The notes under the pieces are model-generated. The model ran no database searches. It had not been told where the DNA came from and saw only the letters and a program-made list of their open reading frames with translations. This document shows positions 33,487-44,395 of a stretch of DNA of 64,000 nucleotides, piece by piece. Source of the stretch: Bos javanicus (taxonomy: Eukaryota > Chordata > Mammalia > Artiodactyla > Bovidae). Where the stretch lies: NCBI RefSeq assembly GCF_032452875.1, contig NC_083890.1, positions 48,246,483-48,310,482 of the forward strand, in the 5' to 3' direction. Numbering within the stretch: position 1 is the first letter of the stretch; every line of letters starts with the position of its first letter. Both the position numbers and the translations under genes were made by a program.

Positions 33487-33865
33487 CGCAATGGGCAGTG
33501 CGGCCAGAATCACAAGACACGACACAGCCTTGCCCAGCTCAGGGCTGGCCTCTTCCCAGAAGCTGGAGAGCCCAGCTCCTTCAAAGCCAGGACACCGAAG
33601 CCTTGGAGCAGCTTCTCACTCAGCAAAGGGCTGGGGACGCTCCACCCAGGCCCCAAGCACTTGCCAGCTTTTGTCTCTGGGAGAAAAGGCTGCTAAGTCC
33701 TAACTGAATGTGCAAGGAGATTAAAAATAATTGAGGCAGATCCAAAGCTCTGCTCCCCACCCTTCTCCTCTGGGCACCTGTGGCTCCCTGCTCCCGGGAT
33801 GCCTGCAGTGGGAGGCGGCCCCGGGGAAGACCACCCCCTTCTTTCAGGCTGCCCTCCATTTCTTT
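33487..33865. other. No gene or repeat recognised
   Basis: Unique sequence between two Bov-tA copies. Confidence 0.4.
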
Positions 33866-34018
33866 ACTTCTCTGGTGGCTCAGTTGGTAAAGAATCTGCC
33901 TGCAATGCAGGAAACCCGGTTTCGATCCCTGGAGGAGGGCATGGCAACCCACTCCAGTATTTGCCATGGACGGAGGAGCCTGGCAGGCTCAGCCCATGGA
34001 GTCTGACGTGACTGAACC
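33866..34018 (+). repeat. Bov-tA SINE with internal deletions
   Basis: ttctctggtggctcagttgg ... ccggtttcgatccctggagg, missing parts of the linker and body. Confidence 0.82.
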
Positions 34019-34429
34019 TCTAGCACTCATTCACTGTTGTCTCTTTGGCTGAGGCAGCTGGAGTCTTCCTCCAGCCCTGCTGACTGCTCCTGCAGGCCCG
34101 CACACTGTCCTACCCGCCTTCAAGGTTGAAGGCAGTTTCTCTTCCGGTCTCCACTCCTCACGCTCTGTCAGGCACCCCAGTTTTTCCTATAACGTCAAAC
34201 CCCCCACCTGCCCCCATCCCCAAGTAGCAACTCTCGGATCTTCACATCTCTTCACACACTTGCAAACTCATTAATCCCCAAAGCATCTCATTCTCTCCCC
34301 CCAAGCCTGATCCCGCCCTCCTTTTCCATCTTGATGGCTTGAACTGCTGTCTCCCCTGCTACCTGCCACCAGGGCCGGAGTCCTGGGAGTCAGCGAGATG
34401 CTCCACCCCCGCCCGTCTCTACAGCTGCA

Positions 34430-34660
34430 TCTCCACCTGCTGTCAAGCGGGACCCTCTACACTGAGCCCCACTGCCTCCGCACGGCCCACTTCCTCATCA
34501 GCCTCCAAAGCGGCTCCTTTGTCTCCAGAGTGGCTCCTTTGCCTCGTCTCTTGCCCAGTCCAAATTCTACATGTTGGTCAAAGGGATATTTCTCAGATGA
34601 CAATATGATTATGTTCTTTGACCGCACAAATTCCTTCGGTGGGACTGTACCGCCTAAACC
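34430..34660. repeat. Possible old L2 remnant
   Basis: ggatatttctcagatgacaa, attatgttctttgaccgcac weakly resemble L2 3' sequences. The flank 34019-34430 is unassigned. Confidence 0.3.
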
Positions 34661-35048
34661 AGTGGTTTCTAAACCCGGTTAATAGACCTGAGAGCGTTTT
34701 AAAATTTTATTTATATTTTAATTGGAGCGTAACTGCTTTACAGTTTAACTGTTTCTGCTGAATGACAATGTGAGTCGGCTCTGTGTATGCATATACGTCT
34801 CCTCTCCTCCCCTCTCCCAGCCCCCTAGTCATCCCAGAGCCCCGAGCTGAGCTCCCTGTGCTATACAGCAGTTCCCCACTAGCCATCTAGTTTACACCTG
34901 GTAGTGTATGTACGTCAATGGACCTGAGAGCTTTTTTTTTTTTAAAAAAAATGGAGATTCAGAGGATCCAAGAAAGGCCGTGTTGGGATTTCCAGCCAGT
35001 AGTAAGAGAGTAGTCCCCTGCGCTGGGCCTGATTTTGAAAATCACTTG
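34661..35048. repeat. MER5-like hAT remnant carrying an L1 insertion
   Basis: Ends accagtggtttctaaacccg and ttttgaaaatcacttgcc look like hAT terminal repeats. The middle is displaced by the antisense L1 fragment at 34696-34920. Confidence 0.45.
34696..34920 (-). repeat. Short L1 3' end, antisense, with 11-bp duplication
   Basis: T-rich start (antisense tail) then gagcgtaactgctttacagt, gtgctatacagcagttcccc, cacctggtagtgtatgtacg. Flanked by gacctgagagc at 34685-34695 and 34921-34931. Confidence 0.82.
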
Positions 35049-35458
35049 CCTTAAAAATCCACTTTAAATTCTTTTGACACACCTCGGCCCTGACACTTGT
35101 CCTGAGTAGCCATCCTGAATGATCTCATTTCCCACAGGGACAACCCGTCTCTGCCCAGAGCCCTTGGCTCACTCAATGCCCTCTCCAGCTGAAGGCAACC
35201 TGCGCCCCCAGGCGAAATCAATACCGTTTTTCCCTGGGTCTCTTCCAAACCTTGTAGCGGAGAAAACCTTCACGTGCCACATTGTGCCTCCAGTGCATTT
35301 TTTAAAAAGACACCCCTCTCTCTAGCTAGGCCCTGAGGCAAGTCTCAGCACAGAGCTTGCATACAATCGGGTCTCAATACATAGGCATCAAACGCAGGAC
35401 TAAAGGAAGGGGAACACGAGGAAACACATTCTTTCCACCTGCAGGATTTTACAGAGAT
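35049..35458. other. No gene or repeat recognised
   Basis: Unique sequence; no coding or regulatory signal identified. Confidence 0.4.
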
Positions 35459-35469
35459 GAAATAACATG

Positions 35470-35740
35470 CAGCTGCTGCTAAGTCACTTCAGTCGTGTCC
35501 GACTCTGTGCGACCCCATAGATGGCAGCCCACCAGGCTCCGCCATCCCTGGGATTCTCCAGGCAAGAACACTGGAGTGGGTTGCCATTTCCTTCTCCAAT
35601 GCATGAAAGTGAAAAGTGAAAGTGAAGCCACTCAGTTGTGTCCGACTCTAGCGGCTCCATGGACTGCAGCCTACCAGGCTCCTCCATCCACGGGATTTTC
35701 TAGGCAAGAGTACTGGAGTGGGGTGCCATTGCCTTCTCTG
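35470..35740 (-). repeat. BOV-A2 dimer SINE, antisense
   Basis: cagctgctgctaagtcactt ... aatgcatgaaagtgaaaagt ... gccattgccttctctg. Flanked by gaaataacatg at 35459-35469 and 35741-35751. Confidence 0.9.
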
Positions 35741-36011
35741 GAAATAACATGAAGAACCACCAATAATTTTTACAGTTTCTGAAGTTTTAAAATTTCTGAA
35801 AGCCTGGAAACTTGCCATTTTCTGCCTGAAGTCTGATATCTCCACATCATCACAACAGGTTTCTTTTTCCAGGATCCTCAACCAGAACCTCCAATCAGCA
35901 CTGTCTTAGGAGAGGGAGATGTCAGCTCAGGTGCAGACAGTAAGAGACAGCTCTGTCTGCAATGATTTTAAAGACAGCAGTAAGCCAATTAAAACTCCCT
36001 CTGCTTTTTAT

Positions 36012-36290
36012 TGGGGCTTCTCTGGTAAAGAATCAGCCTGTCAACACAGGAGATGCAAGAGATACAGGTTCAATCCCTGGCTCGGAAAGATCCCTGGGAG
36101 AAGGAAATGGCAACCCACACCACTATTCTTGCCTGGAGAATTCTATGGATGGAGGAGCCTGGCAGGCTGCAGTCATGGGAATGGCAACCCATTCCAGTAT
36201 TCTTGCCTAGGAAATCCCATGGACAGAGAAGCCTGGCAGGCTACAGTCCAAAGGGCTGCAAAGAGTTGGACGTGATTGATCAACCAAACA
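36012..36290 (+). repeat. Bov-tA SINE with internally duplicated body
   Basis: Degraded tRNA-like head, then two successive copies of the body segment beginning atggcaaccca (36107-36180 and 36181-36252), ending ttggacgtgattgatcaacc. Confidence 0.83.
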
Positions 36291-36961
36291 ACAAAAACTG
36301 CTTTTTATTATCACCATGTGCTGGCAATTCTAAACAATGTGAATAATAAAATTCTGCCAGTCCTCTGCCCACCAAGTAAGCCTGTCTTCTCGTGTTTCTG
36401 TCTTTGTTATCGTAGGTGAAGATAGGTATGATCTTTAAAGCTTTATCAATAAGAGAGAGAGACCTGAGATCTGTCCATGTTATTTCTGCCTCTCCTTGAC
36501 TTTCCTTGGCAGGCTTTGAAAAGACTCTTAGAATAACACAGCAATAAAACAATTACACATTCATCCAAATGTAACATTTTTTGCTTCCTTTTCTCTTAGG
36601 AGCTCACACCAACAAAGTCAGAGATGTCCAGGCCGCCTCTGTGGTGTTTGTGTATCCTTCCTTAATCAGACAAGTCTGTTAGAGTCTGAGATGCGGTTCT
36701 GAATAAAGACCCATGATGAGCACATTTAGCTCATTTCATTCCTCCTGAAATGCTAAAAACCAAAGAAATAAAAGTGGCGCAGGACCAGGGAGAATGAGAG
36801 AGGAGACAATATAAAACTCTGGAAGCTGGAAAAGGTGGACCCATGGTAAGTAACTTGGCTGAAGTGAAAGGGTTGAATGTCACCAATGAGGGAAGCTGAG
36901 CACAGCTTGACTTCTAGCCCAGGATCCTGAAAAGATGCGGGAAATGGCAGCCCCGGGATCT
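36291..36961. other. No gene or repeat recognised
   Basis: Unique A/T-rich sequence. Confidence 0.4.
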
Positions 36962-37162
36962 CAGGCGTGTCAGTCACTCAGTTATATCTGACTCTGTGCA
37001 ATGCCATGGACTGTAGCCTACCAGGCTCCTCTGTCCATGGGATTCTCCAGCCAAGAATCCTGGAGTGGGTTGCCATTTTCTGCTCCAGGGGATCTTCCCA
37101 CATCTTTTATATCTCCTGCATTGGCAGGCAGGTTCTTTACCACTGGCGCCACCTGGGAAGCC
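36962..37162 (-). repeat. Bov-tA SINE, antisense
   Basis: gtgtcagtcactcagttata ... ctttaccactggcgccacct. Confidence 0.87.
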
Positions 37163-38029
37163 TGGGTGACCTCCTTCATTGTCCTTTATTTTCTGGGGAC
37201 ACCTGGGTTTCCATCACGTGCAGGCGGGGCTCACACTGCCTTAAGGCATGGACACACACCCAGCCTTCAACAGCTGCATCCAAAGCACCCCTAATTTGCC
37301 TCCTCGGATTCCTCTCCCCTCAATCCACGTGATCTGGAAAACAGATTTCTGCGCCTGCCAGGGGGCTGATACTGGCTGGCAGGAGCCCAGCCTGAGGCAG
37401 GTGGACCAGGAGCACCTGCTGAGGTTGTGCGGGGCCTCCGGGGGCTTGAAGACAGAAACAGCTGAAATTTCAAACTCCAAATGCAATGGTTCAGGGGTCT
37501 TTTCTGCATTTGCCTTCTCATAGGGCCTTGCCCTTTCTTTGTCACAGAAATGTTTTCCCATCGTCAAGATCTTTGAAGGGTTTTTTTTTCTCCTTTTATT
37601 CCAGGGACTCCTGATAAGCCTGTTCCAGTCAAGAGAGCCAGATTTCCTTCTCCTGACACCCTGCGAAACTGCCTCATTCTGGCGAGCTGTCCCCAGAAAA
37701 CGCGCTCTCTGTGCCCCAGGCCCAGACTCCAGCCCTCTCTGCACCATCCTGGGGCCTCAAAGCCACGCCCCAAGATCAAGGGTATTCAGAGATGCTGGGA
37801 GAGTGGATCCAGCTAAGGGCCAGGGCTGCTCACTGCTTTTCTGTTGAGGCCGCTTTCTTTAGGCTGGCAGGTGCAGCCTAAAAGCCAGCAAACCCAAAGC
37901 AGACTTGTTCAGAAACTGGGGAAGAAGCAGTGAAGTTCCTGCAGGAGGGGCGGGGAAGGTCCTAACAGAGGGGGGCTTCCCAGGGAAAGCAAGGGCCCCG
38001 CTTTTTGCTTTCCACTAAGCCGGGTAACC
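37163..38029. other. No gene or repeat recognised
   Basis: Unique. The longest frame (168 codons, minus, 37747-37241) has no domain I recognise, and overlapping frames on the other strand are equally long. Confidence 0.35.
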
Positions 38030-38235
38030 AGGGCTTCCCTGGTGGCTCAGTGGTAAAGAATCCACCTGCAGTGCAGGAGACTTGGGTTACATGCCCTGAT
38101 CCGGAAGATCCCCTGGAGGAGGAAATGGCAACCTATTCCAGGATTCTTGCCTGGGAAGTCCCAAGGACAGAGGAGTCTGGGGGGGCTGCAGTCCACGGGA
38201 TCACCAAGAGTTGGGCACGACTTAGGGACTAAACA
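38030..38235 (+). repeat. Bov-tA SINE
   Basis: ggcttccctggtggctcagt ... gggcacgacttagggactaa, flanked by near-identical aagccgggtaac / aagctgggtaac. Confidence 0.87.
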
Positions 38236-38800
38236 ATACCAAGCTGGGTAACTAGATGCTCCGTAGGCTGCCTTGTGCCTCAAACGCACCAATCAACCCA
38301 ACAAAAGCCAGCCAGAGAGCAAAACCAGAAAGCAACCACTCTGCAAACCAACCCACGGATCTCCTGGAGAATCCTAAGACTACGTGGCCAGCTTGCCCGG
38401 GGTGCTCGGGTCCCCCGGGGAGAGGGGCGGCCTCGGCCCCGGCCCACTTCCTGGGGGGAGCGCTCACCCCTTCATCTGACTGGGAAGGCCAGCTTCTCCG
38501 GCTCGGGTGCTAGGTGTGGGTGCCAGCTCCCCAAACCAGCTCTGCCTGAGCCCCCAAGCAGCACGCCCGAGATCCCAGGCCCCAAAGCCGGGAGCGGCTT
38601 CCTAAAAGGATGACGCCGACTCCTCCCACCGTTTTAAGCCAGGGCGGAGCCCGCCCCGCAGAACTGCTAAGTCAGGAAGTTTGGCCGCCGGGCTCCTCCA
38701 CCCTCCCCTTTCTAAGCATCTCCTCGCTCCCCACCCCACCCCTCCGACACTCTCTGCCCTCCGCCTCGTTTCGCGCCCCAGATATTCACTACGTACAGTT
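38236..38800. promoter_or_regulatory. GC-rich repeat-free island, candidate promoter or enhancer
   Basis: 38390-38800 is rich in CpG and G/C. It contains an Sp1-type palindromic block (gggcggagcccgccccgc), ETS-like cores (cacttcctgg, caggaagt) and a half-MARE/AP-1-like tgctaagtcag. No exon can be defined on either strand. It lies about 11 kb beyond the RIOK1 stop, so it is not the RIOK1 promoter. Confidence 0.4.
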
Positions 38801-38871
38801 TGGTGTGAATTTATCTTCAGATGAAATAAAACCCCTCATTGGCTCTTTTTCCAAGAAATTGCTTATAGCTA

Positions 38872-38995
38872 GATTTTCCCCCTCTGGCCGCTGCGTGGAG
38901 GGCAGGATCTTACTTCTCCGACCAGAGATCAAACCTGTGCCCCCTGTAGGGGAAGCTCAGAGTCTTAACCACTGGACCGCCAGGCAAGTCCCACC
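38872..38995 (-). repeat. CHR/SINE2-type SINE, antisense
   Basis: ccctctggccgctgcgtgga ... gagtcttaaccactggaccg. Confidence 0.77.
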
Positions 38996-39239
38996 CCTCG
39001 TCTGCTCTTAAGACTCTCTTCTGGAAGCAACGTGTTGTGGTGAAGGCCATTTTCTCCTCTCTGCTCCCAAGGCTGTCTGTGGACTTGGGCCACTCGCTCT
39101 AGAGTCCTCATCTTTTAAGTTCCCAATTATCCTGCTTGTGAAATAAAACGTATTCATTCTGGAAGAGGGAAACAGAGCAAGATACGGACACTGCCAGGGA
39201 ACTTGCCTTAACATTTCCTCGAATTCTGAGAGGAAACCA

Positions 39240-39465
39240 ATTACTGAGTACACTGTCTTCGTTTCAGATGAAGGAGCAAGTTCAGACAGCTTGGTTTGCC
39301 CATTCAACTAGCAAATGGGGAGGTGGAATTTGGAATCAGACAGTCTGACTTGCAAGTTCAACACTTGCAACTGGAAGAGGCCTTAGCAAACACCCTTATT
39401 AAGGAGATGAGGAGGCAAGGACTTATGTCACATGACTTTCCCAAGCCCAACACACAGGGAAATCC
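39240..39465. repeat. Possible MIR/L2 remnants
   Basis: ggaatcagacagtctgactt and aaggagatgaggaggcaagg resemble MIR pieces; diverged. Confidence 0.35.
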
Positions 39466-39492
39466 AGCCAGGCAGCAGGTATATCAGCCTAT

Positions 39493-39709
39493 GCATGCGT
39501 GCTCAGTTGCTCAGTCGTGTCCCACTCTTTGAGACCCCATGGACCCCCACCAGGCTCCTCTGTGCATGGGATTTCCCAGGCAAGAATCCTGGAGTGGGTT
39601 GCCATTTCCTCGTCCAGAGGATCTTCCCGAGCCAGGGATCAAACCCTCGTTCCTGTGGCTCCTGCATTGGCAGGTGGGTTCTTTACCACTGAGCTGTCTG
39701 GGAAGCCCG
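39493..39709 (-). repeat. Bov-tA SINE, antisense, with 11-bp duplication
   Basis: gtgctcagttgctcagtcgt ... ctttaccactgagctgtctg. Flanked by tatcagcctat at 39482-39492 and 39710-39720. Confidence 0.88.
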
Positions 39710-39720
39710 TATCAGCCTAT

Positions 39721-40224
39721 AGGTTTTTGTTAGTTCACTTCTCTCTTCCTCCAAATGGCTTTGTTCTTTTTATTGATAGTATTGAACATGCTGTTTACTA
39801 AAGACCATTTAACAATTCTTCAGAGGCTATAAACTATAAATAAAAAGGAGGCTCCCAGATTAAATTTCAGGGTTTCTTAATTGCGATCTGGGACTTTTTC
39901 AGTTAGAACATGTAGGCTCCTACTAAGACCTGCCTAAACATGAACAAAACTGTAAATAAAATGGGTGATCCCGTTGGTTCTATAGCAGTGCTGATACAAT
40001 CATTGCTGTGAGCCAGCCTGGTAGAGTCAGAATCCTCTTGGGACAATCCTTCAGTCTCTGTCCTATTTTATATGGAACACCATCTATTAGCAACTAGCTA
40101 ATAATTTTTAGCGACACTGTGTGCTAAACGACTTGTCTGCATTAAATCTCATTTAATTCTTACCGCAAGAAGATGGACACTGTTACTCTACAAGCCACAG
40201 TCCTCCTACACTAGCCTTACTAGC
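39721..40224. other. No gene; possible MIR at 40085-40215
   Basis: A/T-rich unique sequence; attaaatctcatttaattct resembles a MIR segment. Confidence 0.35.
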
Positions 40225-40535
40225 AACGGATTTTTTAAAATGTATTTGATTTTTGGTTGCTTGGTCTTCACTGCTGCGTGGGTTTTCTCTGGTTGCAGTG
40301 AGCAGGAGCCTCTCTAGTTGTGGTGTGCGGGCTCCTCAGTGTGGTGGCATCTCTTGTGGCGCACAGGCTCACTGGGCTCAGTAGCTGGGGCTCCTAGGCT
40401 CTGGAGCATGGGATCAGTAGTTGGGCACACAGGCTTAGTCGCTCTGGGGCAGGTGGGACCTTCCCACACCAGGGATCGAGCTCGTGTCCCTTGCAGGCAG
40501 GTTCTTATCCACTGTACCACCAGGGACGTCCTAGC
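40225..40535 (-). repeat. Full-length CHR/SINE2-type SINE, antisense
   Basis: Complete element: tail side tttttggttgcttggtcttc, middle ctctctagttgtggtgtgcg, head caccagggatcgagctcgtg ... cttatccactgtaccaccag. Confidence 0.83.
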
Positions 40536-40831
40536 AGTCAATCGTCCTCAGATACGATTACGATGGTCCTGACGTGGATCAAGGGGACCTCGGGTTAAAC
40601 GAGGGGCACCACTTCCCAGAGCACTGACGTTACTTGACAGTAATTGAAGACTTTTCCCAAACGTTAACAGAAATTTATCATGAATGCAAAACTCACATGG
40701 ATTTTGTCTTTTAAGCTAAAACAAGAGATCTGGAAAAACCAGTCCTGTTTGGAGGCGGAGAGGAAGGCAGCTTCGGGCTGAGTTCTTGTGTCTCAGCGAA
40801 ACCTCTTTTTCTTCCCTCTTTAACGGTGGAC

Positions 40832-40978
40832 CATTTTTAAAGTCTTTATTGAATTTTTTACAATATTACTTTTTATACCTTTTTGGCTTTTGGCCCCGCA
40901 GGTATGTGGGATTGAACCTTCACCCCCTGCACTGGAAGGTGAGGTCTTAACCTCGGGCCCACCAGGGAGGCCCCTCAG
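40832..40978 (-). repeat. CHR/SINE2-type SINE, antisense, long-tailed subtype
   Basis: accatttttaaagtctttat ... tgtgggattgaaccttcacc ... gtcttaacctcgggcccacc. Confidence 0.75.
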
Positions 40979-41165
40979 TGAATCCCTCTGGTAGAAAAGC
41001 TTGAGGAGCAAACCAAGACGGTCACAAAATCCTGGGGTGGAAGGGTAGGAACAAGTTTTAATGTCACCTTTTACTTGTTTAACACTTTTTAAGAGCCCTA
41101 TTTCCCCTCATACACTATATATATGATCGGTATTTAAGCCACCTGAATGGCAATTTTACTTTCAC

Positions 41166-41168
<3 letters not shown>

Positions 41169-41214
<46 letters not shown>
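41169..41214. repeat. (AT)n(AC)n compound microsatellite
   Basis: About 17 AT units followed by 6 AC units; likely length-polymorphic. Confidence 0.92.
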
Positions 41215-41215
<1 letters not shown>

Positions 41216-42004
41216 TTTGAACATAAAACTTTGGAACTGTCTTACAGATGATTGGTTGAGATAGATTCTGGGGAAAATTTTGCTCATTCCTTCCTTCGCT
41301 CATCCCTTACTCTGTCCTACACACCACATAGTCACATACACCATTTAAAATTACCTACCCCACAAAAAAGTAAACAAAGGTGAAATTAATTCCAATTTAC
41401 TGTATTTCACCCAATATATGCAGAGTATTATTATACTGATATAGTAGTCAGTATCCAACATTACTAAGTTGCTTGATATTCTTTTCGTACTAAGTCTTCA
41501 AAACCTGCTGTGTATTTTACACTTGCGATCCAGACTAGCACCAAGGCAAGGACCCAGAGGTCGCACGTGGCAAGTACAGCTCAGGAACCACCAGGGGCTT
41601 CACCTCGCAGATGAGGAGACTGCGGCCCAGAAAGGCGAAGTGAGCCTCCCAGTTAACAACAGGTCAGACTCCCAGTCCAAGGCTCTTCATTTAAAATGTG
41701 ATTTTAATACTGAATACTACGTGCCTATGTTTGGGTCATCATTTTTTAAAATTAATTTTTATTGGAGTTGCTTTATTTTTATTTTTAGTCTAAGTTTTAC
41801 AGTTCTTTATTAATTTGTAGTCTAAAACTTGAGAAGTCTTTGTGTGTGTAGTTGATGTTCTTTTCTATAAGTATGTGTCTAATTTTAAAGTAAAACAACT
41901 CCTGATTAAAAAGACTTTCAGGAAAAGTTATTGAGCAGCTCTTTCAAAGGACTAGTTTAAACATCAACCATCAAGCATGCACCCTCATCAGGATCCATTA
42001 GTTT
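41215..42004. other. No gene; MIR fragment at 41595-41690
   Basis: cgcagatgaggagactgcgg, cccagaaaggcgaagtgagc, cagactcccagtccaaggct mark a plus-strand MIR. The 114-codon frame over it (41469-41813) is therefore spurious. Confidence 0.55.
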
Positions 42005-42014
42005 AATCCTTCTT

Positions 42015-42222
42015 ACTGTTAGTCCCTCAGTCATGCCCAGCTCTTTGCAGCCCCATGGACTGCAGCCCATCAAGCTCTTCTGTCCCTGGGATTTTCCAGG
42101 CAAGGATACTGGAGTGGGTTGTCATTTCCTTCTCCAGGGAATTGTCCTGACCCAGGGATCGAACCAAGGTCTCCTGCACTGCTGCCAGATTCTTTACCGA
42201 CTGAGCTATGAGAAAAGCTCTG
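42015..42222 (-). repeat. Bov-tA SINE, antisense, with 10-bp duplication
   Basis: ctgttagtccctcagtcatg ... ctttaccgactgagctatga. Flanked by aatccttctt at 42005-42014 and 42223-42232. Confidence 0.86.
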
Positions 42223-42232
42223 AATCCTTCTT

Positions 42233-43267
42233 TAAGAGGAATGGAAAGACGTGAACTTGACCAGCCTTCTGCTTCCTATGCAGTCAACAGCCCACAGCAG
42301 GTTCCTGGAGTTCGCAGGACGTTCATGATGAGAACGTAGGCGCACACCTCCCTCCAGAGGAGCAAAAGTTATTGCAGGACAATGAACAGAATCCCCATCA
42401 CAAAAAATGGTGCACGGGTTAAAACACAAAAAACCTTCCTTATGAGATTATGAAACAAGTGAGAAGCTGCCTGTGTTGTAACTGACACCTTAAGCCCATT
42501 CAGCGCGTTTTTTAATAAACAAACTCTTAAGAGATGTAATTGTAACCTGGTCCCTTGGCCTCTGAAGGACCTGTTCTAACATATTGATCTGCTGCACTTT
42601 TTGTCAGTTGCTTTATCAATTTTATATAAAGCCAGAAATCAAGTAGATGTATAAAATGTGCCATATCTATGCAAAAAACATGAGACGTCTTTGAGCATGA
42701 AATCCGAGGCGCATTTGGTCATCCTGATAAAATGACAGCATTTTGTTTAGCAATATCCAGGACTCATAAAAAGAGTTATTTTAACAATCGACGGCTGTTA
42801 ATTATTTGCCCTCACACGTACTTTCTTTGTGCTTCACTCCTTCTTCCTCAAGCCTTCCTGAGACCCTTTTTCTAAAAAATACATTTTTCATATCTCCCTT
42901 CGTTAAGTCATCCACTTAGGCTACGGTTTTTAAAATAACAGAATTGTAAAGAAGAAATTTGATGACCATCTTGTGTGATGAGAAATTCTCCTGTGAAGCA
43001 AGGTGGGTTATCCATTCCAGCATCCTCTCCCCACCCCAGCAAGCCTGGACCACGCTCACATGCTGGGTGGCAGGGGGCAGGCTCCCAGCGTCGCTGCTGA
43101 TGTCTCGGTATCATTCAGTGAAAGAAACCAGGCTGGGCCAGACTAAGCGCTTCCCGATATTCATGCCCACCCCTGGGACTAGGGCATGCCCTGTGTGTCA
43201 CTGTGGGAGGTCATCAGCTTCTCAGAGAAGCGGAGGTCATGTTCAAGCTTAGGACCTTCCCTTGAGG
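42233..43267. other. Unique A/T-rich sequence, no gene recognised
   Basis: No repeat family or coding signal seen. Suitable for conservation analysis. Confidence 0.4.
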
Positions 43268-43380
43268 AGGAGGTCAAGATGGGAAAGTAGGAAGTGGCGC
43301 TAACACCCCACCCCACAAAAATACATCTGTATCTGGAACGATTCTCACAGGATACCACCAGAACCACCTCTTGTAATCAG
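43268..43380 (+). repeat. L1 5' UTR-like fragment
   Basis: ggtcaagatgggaaagtagg and aaaatacatctgtatctgga, acgattctcacaggata resemble the 5' end of ruminant L1. Confidence 0.5.
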
Positions 43381-43837
43381 TACCTCTTCAAACTTCCTGT
43401 CTGTGCTTGGGAAGAGATGGCGGCACGTGTGCACAGAAGCCTGGGCTTCTACCAGGCCTCCCGCTCTCCCATGCTACAGTGATTTGGGATTTCTGAATCA
43501 CGCATCAGCTGATCCACGGCTGCCCAAGCACTTGGCTAACACTGGTGTCAAACAGTTTCACGTGGGCAAAGTCAAAGCAACAGTCCAGGTTAAGGTGCAC
43601 CCATTCCCCTGGCTGGGGAGCTGTGCTGATGCCAAGGTTCTGGGGACAGAAGGCTGCAGGGGCGGCCCCGTCCCTGACGTCGCTCAGGCCGGTCACCTTA
43701 AAGTGGCGAGACCTGGTCACCGAACAGAGGGCTGGAGGGCACGAGTCAACCCACATCAGCTCCTAGTCATCGCAGTGGCAGGGTGGGGGGAGAGAGACGC
43801 AATTGATGTCACAGCCCCATCTTTAAGAAACACAGTA

Positions 43838-44080
43838 TATCATTCATTCATTTAAGTATTTATTGAGCATTTATGATATTTTAGACACAATTCTAGGTGC
43901 GGGAACACAAAACTGAACAAAGGTAAAAACCCCTGCCCAGTCTTTAATAAAGTGGAGCTTATTCTAGGAGGCTGGGAGGTGAGGGAAAGACACACGACAT
44001 GTGTAAGGAAATCTCAGACATGCATGCACAGGTAGATCACGGACGCACCGTGTGCTCGGCTCCCAGCCGTGACACAGAGT
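43838..44080. repeat. L2-type ancient repeat
   Basis: ttcattcatttaagtattta then ttgagcatttatgat, acaattctaggtgcgggaac, and gtggagcttattctaggagg follow the familiar ancient repeat with a TCATTCATT start. Confidence 0.5.
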
Positions 44081-44147
44081 GACTATCGAGGGAAAACACA
44101 TTACACGGAGTGTTTGGTTTCCCAGTGCATATAAGAGTGATGCTCAC

Positions 44148-44395
44148 ACTTGAGTGCTGTTGCTAAAAAATGCTACCCATCACCCGAGCTGTCAGCGAGC
44201 TGTAACCTTTTTGCTGGCAGAGGGTTTGAAAGCGAGAACCACCACCACGTGGCCAGGGGTGCGAGTGAGCAGGCGGCGCCAGGGACGGCAGTCAGACGCG
44301 CCGCACGGGGCTGCCACTGCCCTTCAATCAGTAAAACAGTCTCCGTGTCTGCGAAGTGCGGTAAACACGGGGCCAGCCTGTCAGAGCAGCTTCAG
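44148..44395. mobile_element. Tigger1-like (pogo) DNA transposon remnant
   Basis: gttgctaaaaaatgctaccc, ctgtcagcgagctgtaacct then ttttgctggcagagggtttg match an internal Tigger1 segment. tctgcgaagtgcggtaaac near 44348 resembles its terminal repeat, suggesting an internally deleted copy. Confidence 0.55.

Noticed and set aside
37241..37747. 168-codon minus-strand frame
   Set aside because: Long frames exist on both strands of the same GC-rich stretch, which points to base composition rather than coding. No domain recognised.
43380..43837. Retrocopy suggested by overlapping 150-, 83- and 73-codon frames
   Set aside because: No poly(A) tail, target duplication or recognisable protein; the frames overlap on both strands.
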